A model generated the notes under the pieces. That model was not told the DNA's origin and did not search any database. It saw nothing but the letters and a program-made list of their open reading frames with translations. This document shows, piece after piece, positions 11,801 through 25,200 of a stretch of 38,434 nt of DNA. The translations under genes were made by a program, and so were the position numbers. Every line of letters begins with the position of its first letter. The stretch's first letter is position 1. The DNA is from Chromera velia. Lineage: Eukaryota > Sar > Chromeraceae. The DNA is taken from assembly GCA_018398765.1 (NCBI GenBank), contig JAHBMJ010000770.1:2817-41250 (forward strand). The letters run 5' to 3'.

Positions 11801-12086
11801 CTGCTCCGTGAATGGGACTCCCCCCTGAGTTCTGCTGTGCCTCCTCCTGCCTCATCGTAACGATCACGTCCCGTATCATGTCCCCTGCCGGGCTCTGGGC
11901 CCACACCCGGTCGGGCTTCCTCATCTCGTCGAGAGCCGACAAGGGAGCGTCCTGAGAGTTCTCACTCTTGGGTTGCGAGGACTCAGGAGGAGGGACACTC
12001 TGCCCGTTGGAATGGGGATTGTCATTCTCTGGCTTCATCGCTCCACCCCTTCCGTCTTCAATCTGACCAGGGTCGGGGTACGGCAT
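8823..12086 (-). CDS. AAAP-family amino-acid transporter (SLC36/Avt3-like), four exons
   Basis: Exons on the minus strand: 12086-11019, 10646-10272, 9760-9602, 9143-8823; introns of 372, 511 and 458 bp, all phase 0, GT-AG. The joined frame gives 640 aa and ends TGA. Residues 1-228 are hydrophilic, low in complexity and poorly conserved in look. From residue 229 there are about 11 hydrophobic segments. The first contains KSFIGSAFLFLPRAFMNGG, the signature of Aa_trans/AAAP carriers, and a middle one contains GAAVYSWEGIGMLLPVRAAM, which fits the conserved FEG-LP motif of PAT/Avt3-type members. Such proteins move neutral amino acids across plasma or vacuolar membranes, often with protons. Substrate and membrane cannot be told from sequence. 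The ATG is the first in frame. It is divergent from the sushi gene. Confidence 0.9.
9156..9180. repeat. (CA)n microsatellite in transporter intron 3
   Basis: About twelve CA units lie just upstream of the exon 4 acceptor. On the gene strand they form the GT-rich stretch leading to the AG at 9144-9145. Confidence 0.9.
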
Positions 12087-13176
12087 GCGAAAGAGCTAAA
12101 ACAAGGTCGGACGCGTGTATCGGTCTCTCTCTCTCTCCCTCCCTCCTTCTCTTGCTGCAGGGTAACTCCCTGAATCGTCACAATCTCAAACAAACGCACT
12201 GAACAACTTCAGAAATCACTTCAGGAAATGCCACAAACGGTGAGCGTGTATTAATAATGAGCAGTGCATTGGACACATAGTGGACACACGTACACACTTG
12301 CATGGGAATTGAAACGCGGAAGATGCATGGCGGATCGACGTGACTATAGCTGCATGACGACATCATGACGACGTGTCCTAACTGTCTGCCACAAAAAAAA
12401 AATGCTCATGCATGTCAGAAGCGCGTGGTTGCAGCGCACTATCATTTCGGCGCGCGAAAAGTCGCATTTTTTTTTCATGCACATGCATGCATGCATGGCA
12501 TTGCATGCATATATCTATAAGAAAAAATATATCTTACTATACTCTAGACTATACTATATCTGACGCAAGCAAGCTTGCGAACGGCCCCGGAAAGCAAGAA
12601 AAATTACAACTGGTTCACGCAGTGCCACGCTATATGTATTAATAGCTGATTGAAGCCACGCAGAAAGTTGCACTCACATATAGTCAGGCCTCAATCATCG
12701 TGAGGGTTAGACTCAGATAGTAGTTAGGGTGGGGGCGTTACTAGGTGTTACCTGGCATTATCCAGACGTATGAAAGATTTTATGTATTTTGCTTAAAAAA
12801 TACGGTAGAATGAAGACTAAGTTTAAGAAAATTTAAATGAATCTGTGACATAATTAATTTTCTTATATGAACTATCGTAACATAGTGAGGCGAGCCACGG
12901 GACCGGCCAATCCCGGGGTGAGCCGAACTAACGCGTACCACCGCCGCACAGGATGTCCACAGCTCAGAGACCAACATATGCACGCAGGTTCATGGAGGTG
13001 CCACCATGCCAGTCTGTATTAGAAGAGAATTAAATAAAATAGAAATAAAGTAGAATTAATTCAGTCAGCTGCGTATAGCCTGGATTGAGTAAACAACAGT
13101 TGCTTGCAAAGCTTCTAGAAGCAGTTTGGAAGTGAACCTTGAACTGACAGACTTTCCGTAATAGAGATCTAACCTA

Positions 13177-13242
13177 TCATTCATCCATTCAATCATTCAA
13201 TCATTCATCCATTCCTTCATTCATCCATTCATTCATTCATTC
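13177..13242. repeat. CATT/CATC tetranucleotide repeat
   Basis: About sixteen imperfect tandem units of the CATT/CATC type lie in the shared upstream region. Confidence 0.8.
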
Positions 13243-13411
13243 AAGAGTATATATACCCACCACAACAACGTCGGCGCGCAGCGCGCGCCCACTCTCGTGT
13301 ATATATACACGCGATGCCCGTATCGGTCATCCTTTTTATATACGTATCGATCGATGCACCGACATACATATCAATACATCGTATAAACAGCCTCATGCGT
13401 ATGCATGATAG

Positions 13412-13465
13412 CTATATATATATATATACACATGCATAGCTGCACATGTATATACGTGTATATAG
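13412..13465. repeat. TA-rich imperfect inverted repeat
   Basis: The left arm begins CTATATATA and ends ACACATG; the right arm begins CATGTATATAC and ends GTATATAG. A hairpin or cruciform is possible. It lies about 270 bp before the sushi gene start codon. Confidence 0.5.
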
Positions 13466-13736
13466 ATCAGTTGTACACCAATCGAAGTGAATTGGACAGG
13501 GAATGGGTCTCAGCTTCCTCCTGTAAATTTGGCTGGCTCAAGACAGAAAAGCGCAGAGAAAGATCCACGCACACGTAGCCGGAAATTCTGCTGGAAACCC
13601 GTGTCAAAGTTCCCTCCGAAGTCTACTGCACGTGAGGAAGTCGCCAGTCTTTTGTGAGATTCAGGCAAAAAGAGGATCTCGTAGGGACACGAAAACCAGC
13701 GGGGTGCCCCACTCCTAATTTGTGGGCGAAATAAAA

Positions 13737-13956
13737 ATGAGAAGACCGCTATTTCTTTTCGCGGTGGTGCAATCGTGGGGCGTGCTCGGCAAGGTGGGAG
13801 ATAGATTCTGGGAAGACATCCGTGTAGCATCGCACATTGTCTCTCGCTTCCTTTTGACTGTTTCTCCTGTCCCATCACCCCATATGTTCTCCCTGTTCTT
13901 TCTCTGGCTGCAGCCCGTTAACGTACCGGTTGGGACTAAGCTTGATCCTTCTTCAG
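13737..13956 (+). CDS. sushi gene exons 1-2: signal peptide
   Basis: Exon 1 (13737-13793) encodes a signal peptide: Met, two Arg, then the hydrophobic stretch PLFLFAVVQSWGVLG. Its donor is AAG/GTGGGA. Exon 2 (13914-13956) adds 14 residues and ends in phase 1. The upstream in-frame GTG at 13722 is not used as a start; ATG 13737 gives the proper signal sequence. Confidence 0.7.
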
Positions 13957-15909
13957 GTCCGTCTTTTCATGTGCATACATAAATGCATGGATCTGAATAC
14001 ATGGTTTTTTCTATTCTTTGTCCCTTCTCCTGTTTGTCGCAAGGGAAGAAAGTAATACATTCCGAACGAGTGCTCCTGCTTTTACTTCTTATTTTGATTA
14101 TGTATGCCTTCTTCACTCGCTCCATGTGCCCTCTGCATGCGTGCAGAAGTGGAAGGCGGGGATGCGTTTGTGGAAGTGAGTGGGAAGTCTGGGGAAAAGT
14201 CTCAGACGGAAGTTTTGTTGAAGGGCGAATCGCTAGGGCCGGATTTGACTTTGAAATGGGGACTTTACCCCGAGGATAAAGAGCTTAGAGGGGGGGATGG
14301 GACGGGGGAAGCAGCATCATTTGTGGAACAGTTGGAAACTTTCGTTGATGAAGGGGGGCAGGCAGAGACGGGGGCAGGGAAAGAAGAGGAGCAAGTCGCA
14401 GTAGTAGGCAGTCAGGGGACCACTACACCACCGCCTCCTGAGGTCAAGAGTCGAAAGAAGATGTTGAAACCCCGACCTCCCGGAGGATTTGTCGAGTTGC
14501 TAGCGCAGCAGGAGCCGTCAGAAGGAGGATCTGACTCAGGTTCCGAATCAACAAGGCCTGCTGTGACGGCCGAGGAAGTGCCTGAGGCCACCTTCCTCTA
14601 CACAGGAGTAAAGAGGACCGGATTCAACCACATTGAGTCATGGCCTAATGAAGAAGCAGTCATGGAAGAAAAAGTCAGATGGGCACAGAAACTGGGGGGG
14701 AAGACGTCATTTGCAAGAGGACTCTTGTTTCATATGGGGTCGTCCTTGAAGATGGACGCTACCATGCCGGCTCTTGTGCGTGGAGACGGATTGCAAAACG
14801 GTTTCACCCTGTATTTCACCATCGACTTCTCAGCCGTCTCTGCTGGAAAACGGAAACAGGTTCTGTTCGACAACGGCTTCGGATTCCAAATCGTTGCCGT
14901 TCCTACTCAGACTCGTGACCTCTCCGCCCTTCGCATCGGGTTCTCATGGAACGGTCAGGAGACCTACCCGACCAATAACGATGGTGCATTCCTCGTGGAG
15001 TCCTGTTTCGGTCGGACAACCACGTACATATTCTCGGGGTATTCTGTCCAGGGCCAAATGAGGGTCAGTCAGTCAGCACGTCGAAAGCAAAAAGCAGAAT
15101 CGCAATGTCCAAAGTCATGAAGCCCGAGAAGCATATCCCAAAAAAGGGAACTGGTTGTACTCTATAAAGTTTGTCTGAATTCTGTCGGGCCGAATAGCTG
15201 TCGTACTACGTCGTCCTTTCCTGTCTCTTGCTTGCTTTTTTATTCCTCAGACCCCCCCCATAATCATTCGTTTTTTGTTTCTTTTCATGAAAAGCTGCAC
15301 TCCCTCAATATATTTCTTTCTTTCTTTCATCTTTCGCATTCTTGTCACTCCAATTGCTTTCCATGTGGCGAATGCATTGCATGCAGCTGTACATCTTCAA
15401 GGAGGCAGTCGGAGGTTCTGCCGTGATGGCGACCTCCCCCTTCAAGCAGAACTCCGAGGACGTCCTCATAGGAGCCACCGACGAGTCCTTACTCAGACAG
15501 AGCCGGGGCGTGTGGGTCCTCGGGTGCTCTCATGGGGCAAATGACTGCTTCAACGGTAAGTCCTTGGACAAAGGGGTTGGTTGAGGGGGACCCTCTGGAA
15601 CGCGTTTGATTCTTTTGCATGTGTGGGGGGGGAACCTGGAGGGTGTCTGCGTCACTCCGTGTGTTGACTGGATGGATCAGTCGTTTAAGCGTCGCGAAAA
15701 GTGCGCTTGCTAATTGCTGGGTGCGGATGTAAGACACTGGCCCTCTAATCTCCGTTATTGTGACGATTTGCGGTGTGTGTGTCTGTGTCTGTGTGCGTGT
15801 GTGTGCAGGGGTGGTGAAGGCAATGAAGCTTGTGTACAAGTCCCAAGCAGACCAAATCACACTGATCGCTGACACCATCACGAGCATCGACAGACAAATC
15901 GGTGCGTCT

Positions 15910-15950
<41 letters not shown>

Positions 15951-18900
15951 CGCTTCCTCCTTGTCAATTTGTCTTTTGTGTTTTCTGAAGAACTCTGGAT
16001 GACTCGAACTTTCTTGTATGCCCGGCTTTTCTTGTTTTTTCTCTCCGCAAGGACAGGGTGCCCAGTGCTCTTTGAGTTGAAAGAACCCCTATCCCAACCA
16101 AGACTGATTTAGAGCGAACGTTGACCCGTGTATGAACGACTGCTTTCTTTCTTTCTGCATTCAGGCCGTACTTCTGCATGTGGCAACGGAGTGGTGGACG
16201 AGGGCGAGGACTGCGACCCTTTGAAGGACCCCGACGGTCTCTGTTCCTGTAATTGTTTCTGGAGATGCCCGGAATTCAAAGACCATATCAAGGCCTTCGA
16301 GAGGCACATGGAGGTCGAGGGGTCGGAGGGGAATGAGATGGGAGACTGGAGAAAAGTTAGGTGTGCCGCCAAACACTCGACGGGAGACCCGACGAGAGAC
16401 GACGAGATCCTCGTCTGCCGAAAGGGGGGGAAGTGGGATGAGCCGACGCTTAGATGCATGGGTGAGTCGTTGCTCTTTCTTGTCCTTCTCGTGAGTTTGG
16501 CAAAGGTCGAGACGACCGAGAGAAGTCAGGTTGAGACAGGAAAAAGGCCCGCTGGCTGCCTGCATGTCTGATGCCTGCCATAAAAGCCTGCGGGCGGGCA
16601 TCATCTAGCATCACAGAATACATTCTGTAGCAAGCTGGAATATGTGCCTGTAGCCATTTTGGCCGTTAGCAAGAGAGAATCAGAATAAAAGCTTTACTTC
16701 ATCCCCCCTCAATGTCTTCTTCTGGTTGCACGACTTCATTACTATGTCAATCTATCAATGACTGCATGCAGAGGACTGTCGAATCACCTACGAAGCCCTG
16801 GAGGGTCAGGCCGTCTCCGGGCCCACTCACCAACGCTTCCACGGCACGACTCTGACGGTTGTCTGCGCAAACGGACTTCAGCCAGCCGAGGGCATCACCG
16901 AGTCTGCCCAGCAGGTCGCGTGCATTGACGGGACCTGGACCAAGTCGGGTCTCGCTTGCTATCGTCAGTCGGTTTGTTTTGCATCGTTCCTTTTTGGGCC
17001 ATTGCCGTGAATAGAAAACGTTCGTCTGAAAGGAAAGGTGTTCCGACTGCCTTTCGAGGAATACCAATCTCTCTCTCTTATTTACAGTCCAAGGTCCAAA
17101 TTCTCTCTCTGCTTCATATACTTGGACTCAAGAATGACAGGGGTGGAAAGAAAGCCGGCCTTTCTATACCATCGCTGATGTCGTCAATATGTTTTCTCAG
17201 GCCCGAATTTGACTGTGGCTGAAGAGGCTGACCATCAGAGTCCATTTCTTTCAATACCTAGTCATGATCCCTCACTCCGCTTCTTCTCACGCATACTACG
17301 TGACTTGATTGCAGCTCCCTGCAAGGAATACCGTGACCTCGGCATGGGCTACGAGATCGCACCGAAAAAGGGCGCGGGGTCTCTCCGTCACGGTGCGGAT
17401 AGGAACATCACCTGCTCTGCCGGATATGCAAAGTCGACTGGCACAGACCCTCAGACAGTGCTGTGCGACAACGGGGCATGGACGGCCCAGACTCTCGACT
17501 GCCAACGTGAGTGCTCATTCGAAGTGAAGGAATCATGAAGCAAAGTCAATTAATCCAGCACTCATGTTTAAAGTGCGTGTCAATGTGCTCAGCGGGACAA
17601 AACTCTTTTCGCAAACACGTTTGGTCGCGTGTATCGATTTCGTTCCTGAGGTGAATTTTCTTCCTCCGTGTGCCTGAATTTATATCCATTGCAGTGGAGT
17701 GTGTCAATCTCGAGTACAGCGCAATAGATGTATGATCATTCATTTGTTTCCCCTTGCAGTGGACTGTCCCCACTTCGAGTACGATCAATTGTCGTATAAG
17801 CTGAAGGGGGCTAGTGCGATGACTCTAGCGACTTTGGTCCATCACGGGGACGCGGTGACTCTGGCGTGCAAGGACGGGAAGATGCCTGCCTCTGGGAGAA
17901 AGAATGAGGAGCAGGTCTTCTGCAGAGGGGGGCTCTGGGATGTGCCTCTCTTACAATGCTTTGGTTAGTTTGATTGAGTTGGGTTTACTCTCTTACAATG
18001 CTTCGGTTAGTTTCAGTTGGGTTTATTTCCTTCGGCTGCATCGCTCTCTCTGGTCCTCTCGCAGGTCCTGCACAAATATGTGTTTACTGCTGTAGAGATG
18101 AAGAATTCAGAGCGCATATGGTCGCATGTTTTTGCGACACAATTTCTTTCCCCCTCCCCTTTCTGGATGGTGTTCCTTCCTGCAGGCGATGTGTGTGTTT
18201 GAATGACGCTCTGATTGGATGCATGAATGATGTGTGTGTGTGTTTGAACACTGCATGCAGACGAGTGCCCCCCCCTGTCAGAGTTTCCTGTCGCCCCCGA
18301 GAGGAAGGACAGGTCAGTCTACAGACAGATGGATAAATACGTAGATGGAAATACTCACCAGTCAAAGCGTGGACGGACAGACCAGCAGATGTACGAATCA
18401 ATACTGCAACCGTGGCCGTTTTCTTCGTCTTTGTTTATGCCATAGAGTTCTGCCAAGGAAATCGCCATCCTCCAAGAACTTGCTGTTCCGGTTACTTGAC
18501 ATTTGTGATAGACCCCTTTCCTTCGCTTCTCCGCTCTCAGTCGTTCCCTGTCTCCTTTTCTTTCTGTCTTCCCAACGTGGATGTGTGCAGATATCAAATC
18601 GACTTTGGAGGCAGGAGACACGGGGACATTTCGACAGTCAGATGCACGGGGGGGTACGGGAGGGAGGGGGAGAGCGTGGAGGTGAGGTGCATCGTCGGAT
18701 CCTATGAGCCTGTGGAACTCGAATGCCTCAGTCAGTTAGTGGGTGCATGGACGTGTGCGTGCGTGCGTCAGTAAGAAAGTGAGGAGGAGAGAAAGTGTCG
18801 GAGGACGCATAAATTGGAAATTCAATGAGCGAACGAGTCACTGAATTGAGTGTGGATGGATGATCGAGGGTGCGTTCCTTCTTTCCTTCCTGACTGAAAA

Positions 18901-21900
18901 AGTGGGGGACCCAGTACGTACAATCAGTCAAGCCACGTGTAGGGCTTTCTCATGACCGCTTCGGTATTCCTTTTTGACACAAGGAGTTCCTCGAAGTGGC
19001 TGGGTGAAAACAAGAAGACGATGCGCTTGTTTTTAACTTCATTGCTTGATGAAGGAAGAAGGAAGGATCAAGCCGATCGACCGACTTTCTATCGAATGGT
19101 TCTTCAGAAGGTCTTCTTTGCTGCATAATTTTTAAAGTTCTCAAGTCAGGCGATCGATCTCGCATACAAGCAGAAAAGAGCACAAGCTGCGAGCGAGAAA
19201 AAGGGTAATTGAATCTGCTTGTTGAGATTTTCAACCTGACTGGGAAGACGCCTGATTTTCGGATTCGACCATATTCCTTCCTCTTTTTTCCTGCAGAGCG
19301 GTGTCCTCTAGAATATAATTCAATCAATTTGTTGATATTCCTTCCTCCTCTTTCCTGCATGCAGAGCGGTGTCCAATGTTTGAGTTGGAGAGCCGGAATT
19401 ACGTTCTCCTTGGAGGGAAGGAGACAGGGGTGCTGTCAGGGGCGACGCGGAAGATTGGCTGTGCAGAGGGTTACTCTGCTGTGGGTGTGCTCCAGGAGGA
19501 GGAGATCGTCTGCACTGACGGGGAGTGGTCTGTACAGACACTCCGATGCATGCGTCAGTCAGTCAGTTAGTCAGGAGGGCGGAGGGCGCGGATACATGAG
19601 TACAAGACAGAAAAACAACCAACAGCATTTTCGAAGTGGGCATTCAAGCAGGGAAAAGGGGGAAATAGAAAGCTGGAGGGGCGGAGGGCAGAAAAAATCA
19701 GAAAGACAGGAAAAAAGGAAAAACGAAAATGGGACTCAATCATATGAACACACGAAGGTAATCAAATGGAGCCTCTGTACAAAGCTTACACATTTATGCA
19801 GACGGCAACTACAACCACTCGGGGAGATTCAGAAAGATACACAAAGCCCTACATGAATGCCTTTCTGTGCAGCGCGATGCAAAACTTTCAAGGCCCAGGC
19901 GAATATGTGTGACCCGAACTCGGAGGGTGAGTGCCTTGGCCGGTACACGCTGAAGATGACCAACTCGAAGGGGGAGGTGATTGCTGGCTCCATCCCGTCA
20001 GAGATCGACTTTGGTTCTGACCTGCACATAGAGTCAGTCAGTAAGGATCTTGCAGTCATGCGAAAGGTGCAGATAAAGACTTGCGTCTTGCACAGCGAGT
20101 CATTGTGTGGAAAAATAAGACATATACGCCAAATAGACGTGATAAGTAGTTTCTCTAAGTGCAAGTGTCTTTCTGCGTCGCAGAAAAGGGAACAAATTGC
20201 ATCCGAACGAAATGCTCTGTACAGAAGCAGGCCGGACGAATTTCAGTGTGTCTTTGCCGGGTGGCCTAAAGTGCACTTGTGAAGTCGAACGAAGCTCATA
20301 CGACTGTACATAGCGAATACCAAAAGAACGAGCAAACCGGCGGTCCTGATGCATGCAGGTGCAACACAGCGCACGGATTCCGGGCGAGAAATCCGGAGAA
20401 CGGCAAATATCAGAGGATCACCTGCTTGGGTGACGAGAACCTTCAACAAGAGGAGGTAGTCCAATTGACCGCATTTAGCACTGTCATGCTCAGATGCGAA
20501 AGTGGGTCGTTGCATGGGAGGAGGGTGAGGAATAGAGTGTGCGAGACAGACTTGAAACGAAATGGATTTATTCTATTTTTCGTCACATCTCTACAGACTG
20601 ACGATTAAATATATTCCTTTGTATCCCATTTCATGGCCCCTCTCTCTTATGCTTTGTCATTTCTCTCTATTTGTTCTTGCACAGACACGCATTGTTCTCC
20701 AACTGAGTTCTCACTCTTTACGTCACTAGCGCCCGTCTCAGAGTTCACCAATACCGATGCACCAGAGGTCCTGCTTGGTTTGCGTCTACGTATGTGTTGA
20801 CCTATTCACATATGGTGTGCACCTGACGTTTGTGTGTTTCCGCTCTGTTTCACCTCTTCGCAGGGTTCTGCGACGGGTCGGAGGTCCAACCAGTCTTGAA
20901 CTCTGAGGCCTATGAGGTGGCCGTGAAAACTCCGGGTAGGTTTCTTTGTCTTTCTCTTTCAGCCACCGAGCGCTGTGTGGGTCTTATTTCTCTTTTTGTG
21001 TCATCGCGGAATGATTCCAAATAGGAAAGGACGGTGATTCACAATTGTTTTTTCTACTCTCCCTTCCAAGTGGGCGGGTTCCTTCCGATTGATCCATATC
21101 CCTCCCAGGAAACCGTCCGCTTTCCAAAGAAAGAGGCCACACACACCTGGAATGGAGATGGAAAGTCGTGTCTGTGTATACGGTATCACCTCTTATTTTC
21201 CTCTCTGGTGTGTGCGTGCAGGGGAAAACTCATTTACCGCGCAGACCTTGGGATGGTGGTCAGAGCACCAGCATATGGACCCTCTGACATCAGTCAGTCG
21301 AGTGCCGTCCTGTAGGCAGGGCCCCGGCTTTCGCTCTGTATGCGCGCTTGTTGGAAATGAGTGGGAACAGATTTGAGAACTAGAAGGTTCAGAGACAGTC
21401 TGAACACTCATGTGACACTTTCGGATTTCCTCTTACGCCTTTCAGCTAAGAGAGTTCGCTTGTCTTTTTTGTTCTTCTGGTTGAAAGTAAACCTGTTGGT
21501 GCCTCTCGAATCAGTACCTACTTTGGGTGGCAGAATCTTCTTCTTGGTGCCTCCCACGCCCTGAATGGATTCTGATCGATGCAGGTGATGATCAGCTGTG
21601 CGGCCAATTTCTCGTCTGCCTCTCTTGTGGATCAGTCAGAGGAGGAATTGCAGAGCGCCGAGGGGGCAGCCGCAAGGGAGAAGGCCGCTCAGGAGGCAGC
21701 GGCAGATGAGATCGTGTGCGAAAACGGAAACTGGACACAAAGAACTCTCATCTGTGCACGTGAGTTGGGCAAAGATACACAGAGAGGGAACGATTTCTGT
21801 CCAGACGAGCCCTTGTTTTCTTTCGACGGTGTGTGGTTTGCTTATAAGGTTTCTTCCGGTTTGCTCTCTCTCTCTCTCTTTTTTTCTTCTTATGCATTCT

Positions 21901-22164
21901 CTGCTGGCCGTCGTTTATGAAACTTTTTCCATACCTCTGTGTGCCTGCATACAGCCCAATGCAAGAGCGAGTACACTGAACTGGATGCTCATGCCGAGTA
22001 TGTGGTGACTGGGATTGGGTCCGGACTCGAACACGGGAACGAGCGGATCATCAAGTGCGCAGACGACGCCTCGCCTGTGGGGACTCTGAGGAGCCAGACT
22101 GTTGTCTGTGTGAATGGGCTCTGGACAGCTCGGACCCTCATCTGCAAAGGTATAAATGGGGGGG

Positions 22165-22231
<67 letters not shown>

Positions 22232-25200
22232 TCTTTAGAAAGGTATGCACGGAAATCTCTCAACATCAAAACAATGTTTTTCAAGATGGCTCTGCAGATG
22301 CTTTACATGTGAGAGCAGCAAACGCATTGCTCGAGCATTTGTCGCGATCTTAAGAGAGTTCACCGTTGTCTTTTGTCATTTTTACCAGCTTTGCCTTTTT
22401 TTTTTTTTCTGGGCACATTCTTTTCTCGATCAGCTTTTCTTTTCCGACGCTCTGAATTGTCTCTGGTCGACTGACTGCTTGGATTCCTTTTTCACCCCAT
22501 CCCAGAAAGAAGCCCACTATTCTACTTGCAAGCGTTTGACTGAACCCAAAGAACCATTTCGTGCATACACAACTGTTTGCGTGCAGCTGACTGCTCGGAG
22601 GCATCCCTGCCTATGAACAGAGAGGGGTACATCAAGCGGCTGGTTGCACAGGGACAAAACAAAGACAGACCCTCGTGGAGCCACGGATCTGTTTGGAGGT
22701 ACACTTGTGACGAGGGGTTTTCTCCGTTCCGTCTGGACAGAACGGCATGGCACAAAGACGGGGAGGAGGGGAATGGTCAGTAGATTTGATTGTGTACATG
22801 ATGATCGATGTTTTCTATCTGCATCATGACGATTTTTGTTTCCACTCTTTCAACAAAACAACAGCATGAGAGGAGAAGAAGTGTCGATTTGTCTAGCTAC
22901 CCTTCCAGAAGATGCACAATGTACGTCTTCGAATCCTTCTGTTAGAACTACGAGGATTACTTTCGTTCTCCATTGCACCGCTACAAGTTGTTTGTCCTGC
23001 TTCTTTTGATTTTGCTTACCTTTTTTTGTTGTTTCCAAACCCCCTTCTTATTCGCGCGAAACAAATTATGGAAAAAACGGGGGAATGAATTGAACACGAA
23101 GGCGGGGTGGAGAGCATCGGATCAACAAAGGCACCTTCAGTTTGATCTTTGCCTAGCTGGTTTCAATTTTATTTTGTTCACATCTTCATGCATGCACAGC
23201 ATCAAAATGACTGACTAAGTTCGGACAAGATTCTCTTGCAATACTGAAACTCAAAATAATAATGTTTGTGCAGCTGAGGCCGCCCCTGCGTTCTACGACG
23301 TCCAGTGCAACGACGGGCAGTTTGGGGCTCTGGAGCTCCTCTGCATGAGTGAGTGAGTGAGTGGAGAGGGGGGGCGGTTTCTGTGTTGCAAGGCTGAGTG
23401 AGTGTGAAAGACATTTGACTGCAAGAACAAATGTCTAAAGCACATTTGTTGAGCCCTGTGGGGGGCATATGAGAAGGGGTAGAAGGTAATGCGCATGTGC
23501 TGTGGGCGTCGGCACCTTCATTCTCAAAATAATTTGTGGGGACCGAAACCTTCTCTCCTTCACTTCCAAGACCGTGTCCGATTCTCCAGCTGTACATTTC
23601 GCCTCTCCACACCTGTGTGTCTTTCTGATATGCTGTGCCTCCCTATGTGCAGAGTCGTGTGACAAGCTCCCCGTGCCTGACCTCGTGAGGTACAAACTGG
23701 ACCCTCCCAGAGCAGTGACCGAGCACGGCACCTTCGTGAAAGTCATGTGCAATGACCAGCACACTGCCGCAGAGGGACCCCGGACGCTTACAGGAAAAAT
23801 CGACAACAAGGAAATTCTGCAGTGTGTCTATGGCAGTTGGGAACCCCTCACCCTCTCTTGCAAACGTGAGCTCAAACGTGGATTGCCAAAGAACAGAGGG
23901 CAATTAAAAAGAGAGGCAAACACAAAAGAGGCAAATGCATTTAATGTACTGACCGGCTGTCTGACTGATGAATCGAAAGAGAAACCAAACAAATTACGGA
24001 GCTTCTTGTCGCGGATAAGAATCAATCATCATAAACAAAAAGAAACGCTTTATCTCTGACTTGTGCCCCCCCGGGCCCCCCTCGTTTGTTGAATGTCTTT
24101 TCTCTCTCTCTCTCTCTCTCTTTGCAGACGACTGTCCCCCCTTTCAGTTCAGTTCCGAGGACGCACGCAGGCACAGGTACAAATTGGTCAATGCTCCTGC
24201 GAACATGACCAATGCTTCAATGCCCCACGGGACTGCTGCTGAGGTCAGATGCAACGACACCTCGCATCATCACCACATCTCCAAGAGTGACGTCGGCATG
24301 ACTGTGTGCGAGGACGGGACCTGGACCGCATTTGACGTCCTTTGCAGACGTTAGTCGCATGCATCAGTCAGAGAGCATCCCTATTTATCAGATGTCTCGA
24401 TTGCTTTCTTTTAGTCAAGCCATCGAATTTTTGGCAAACACCTTTAGAAAGAAAATTGCATCTTCCTTTCAGAACCCGGGTGATTGATCCTCCCAGATGA
24501 AAAATATGAAAGAGGGAATCTTGGTCGGTGCGTTATTTTTTCACTTCACGTCCTCTGATTATTTTTCTTTGCCCTCTGTGATATGTCGAGTGTCCTCCTT
24601 TTGTCGTGTCAGGCTCACGCCCGCCTGTAGATGCACAAAGAGAGTCGTTTCGATTCCTACCTCTGATGCATATTTGTTTATCACCATACACCATGCATGT
24701 AAATTCATTGTCAATCAATCGGACGTGTGTTTTGACTTTTTCAAATTTAATCTGCAGAGTCCTGCCATGAGCAGACGAAGGCCACGAGTCCAAAGGACCA
24801 CCCCGCTCTGTACTTCCCTGCCTGGGGCTACAGACTTCAGGAGGCGGCCCCCCGCGTTAGCGACTCTGACCCCCGGATCCCCCATGACCCTCTAAACCCC
24901 ATGATGGTCGAGTGCGAGGACGGGTGGACTCCCACCAGCGGACAGGAGCCCTCGCCTGTGTACTGCTACGATGGGTCCTTTTCCCACGTCTGGCTCGTCT
25001 GCGCAGGTAAGGTGGATAGGCGTCTCACATGGTAGAATCAAGTGCGATCAGTTTCACGCGGAGCCAGACACACTTTTCTATGTGCGTAAGAACCTCAAGA
25101 TAAGAGGAGAAAGAAAACAGCACTGGACTTTAAAAGAGGCCAAGGCAGAAAAGGAAGAGTGGGAAAAAGGTAAACAGAGGACAGACAAAATGGGCCTGAG

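Larger units (their letters stand above)
12087..13736. other. divergent intergenic region
   Basis: This is the 1.65-kb spacer between the start codons of the transporter (left) and the sushi gene (right). It must hold both promoters. I see ATGCAT-rich sequence (12478-12510), a CATT-type repeat (13177-13242), a 16-bp palindrome CGTGTATATATACACG (13296-13311) and a TA-rich imperfect inverted repeat (13412-13465). No coding region is convincing. Open frames here (for example minus 13510-13878, overlapping exon 1) lack domain or splice support. Confidence 0.5.

Noticed and set aside
22861-22940. Possible extra exon with CGATTTGTC between exons 20 and 21
   Set aside because: Joining to the AG at 22864 gives an immediate stop (G/CA TGA), while exon 20 to exon 21 joins cleanly.
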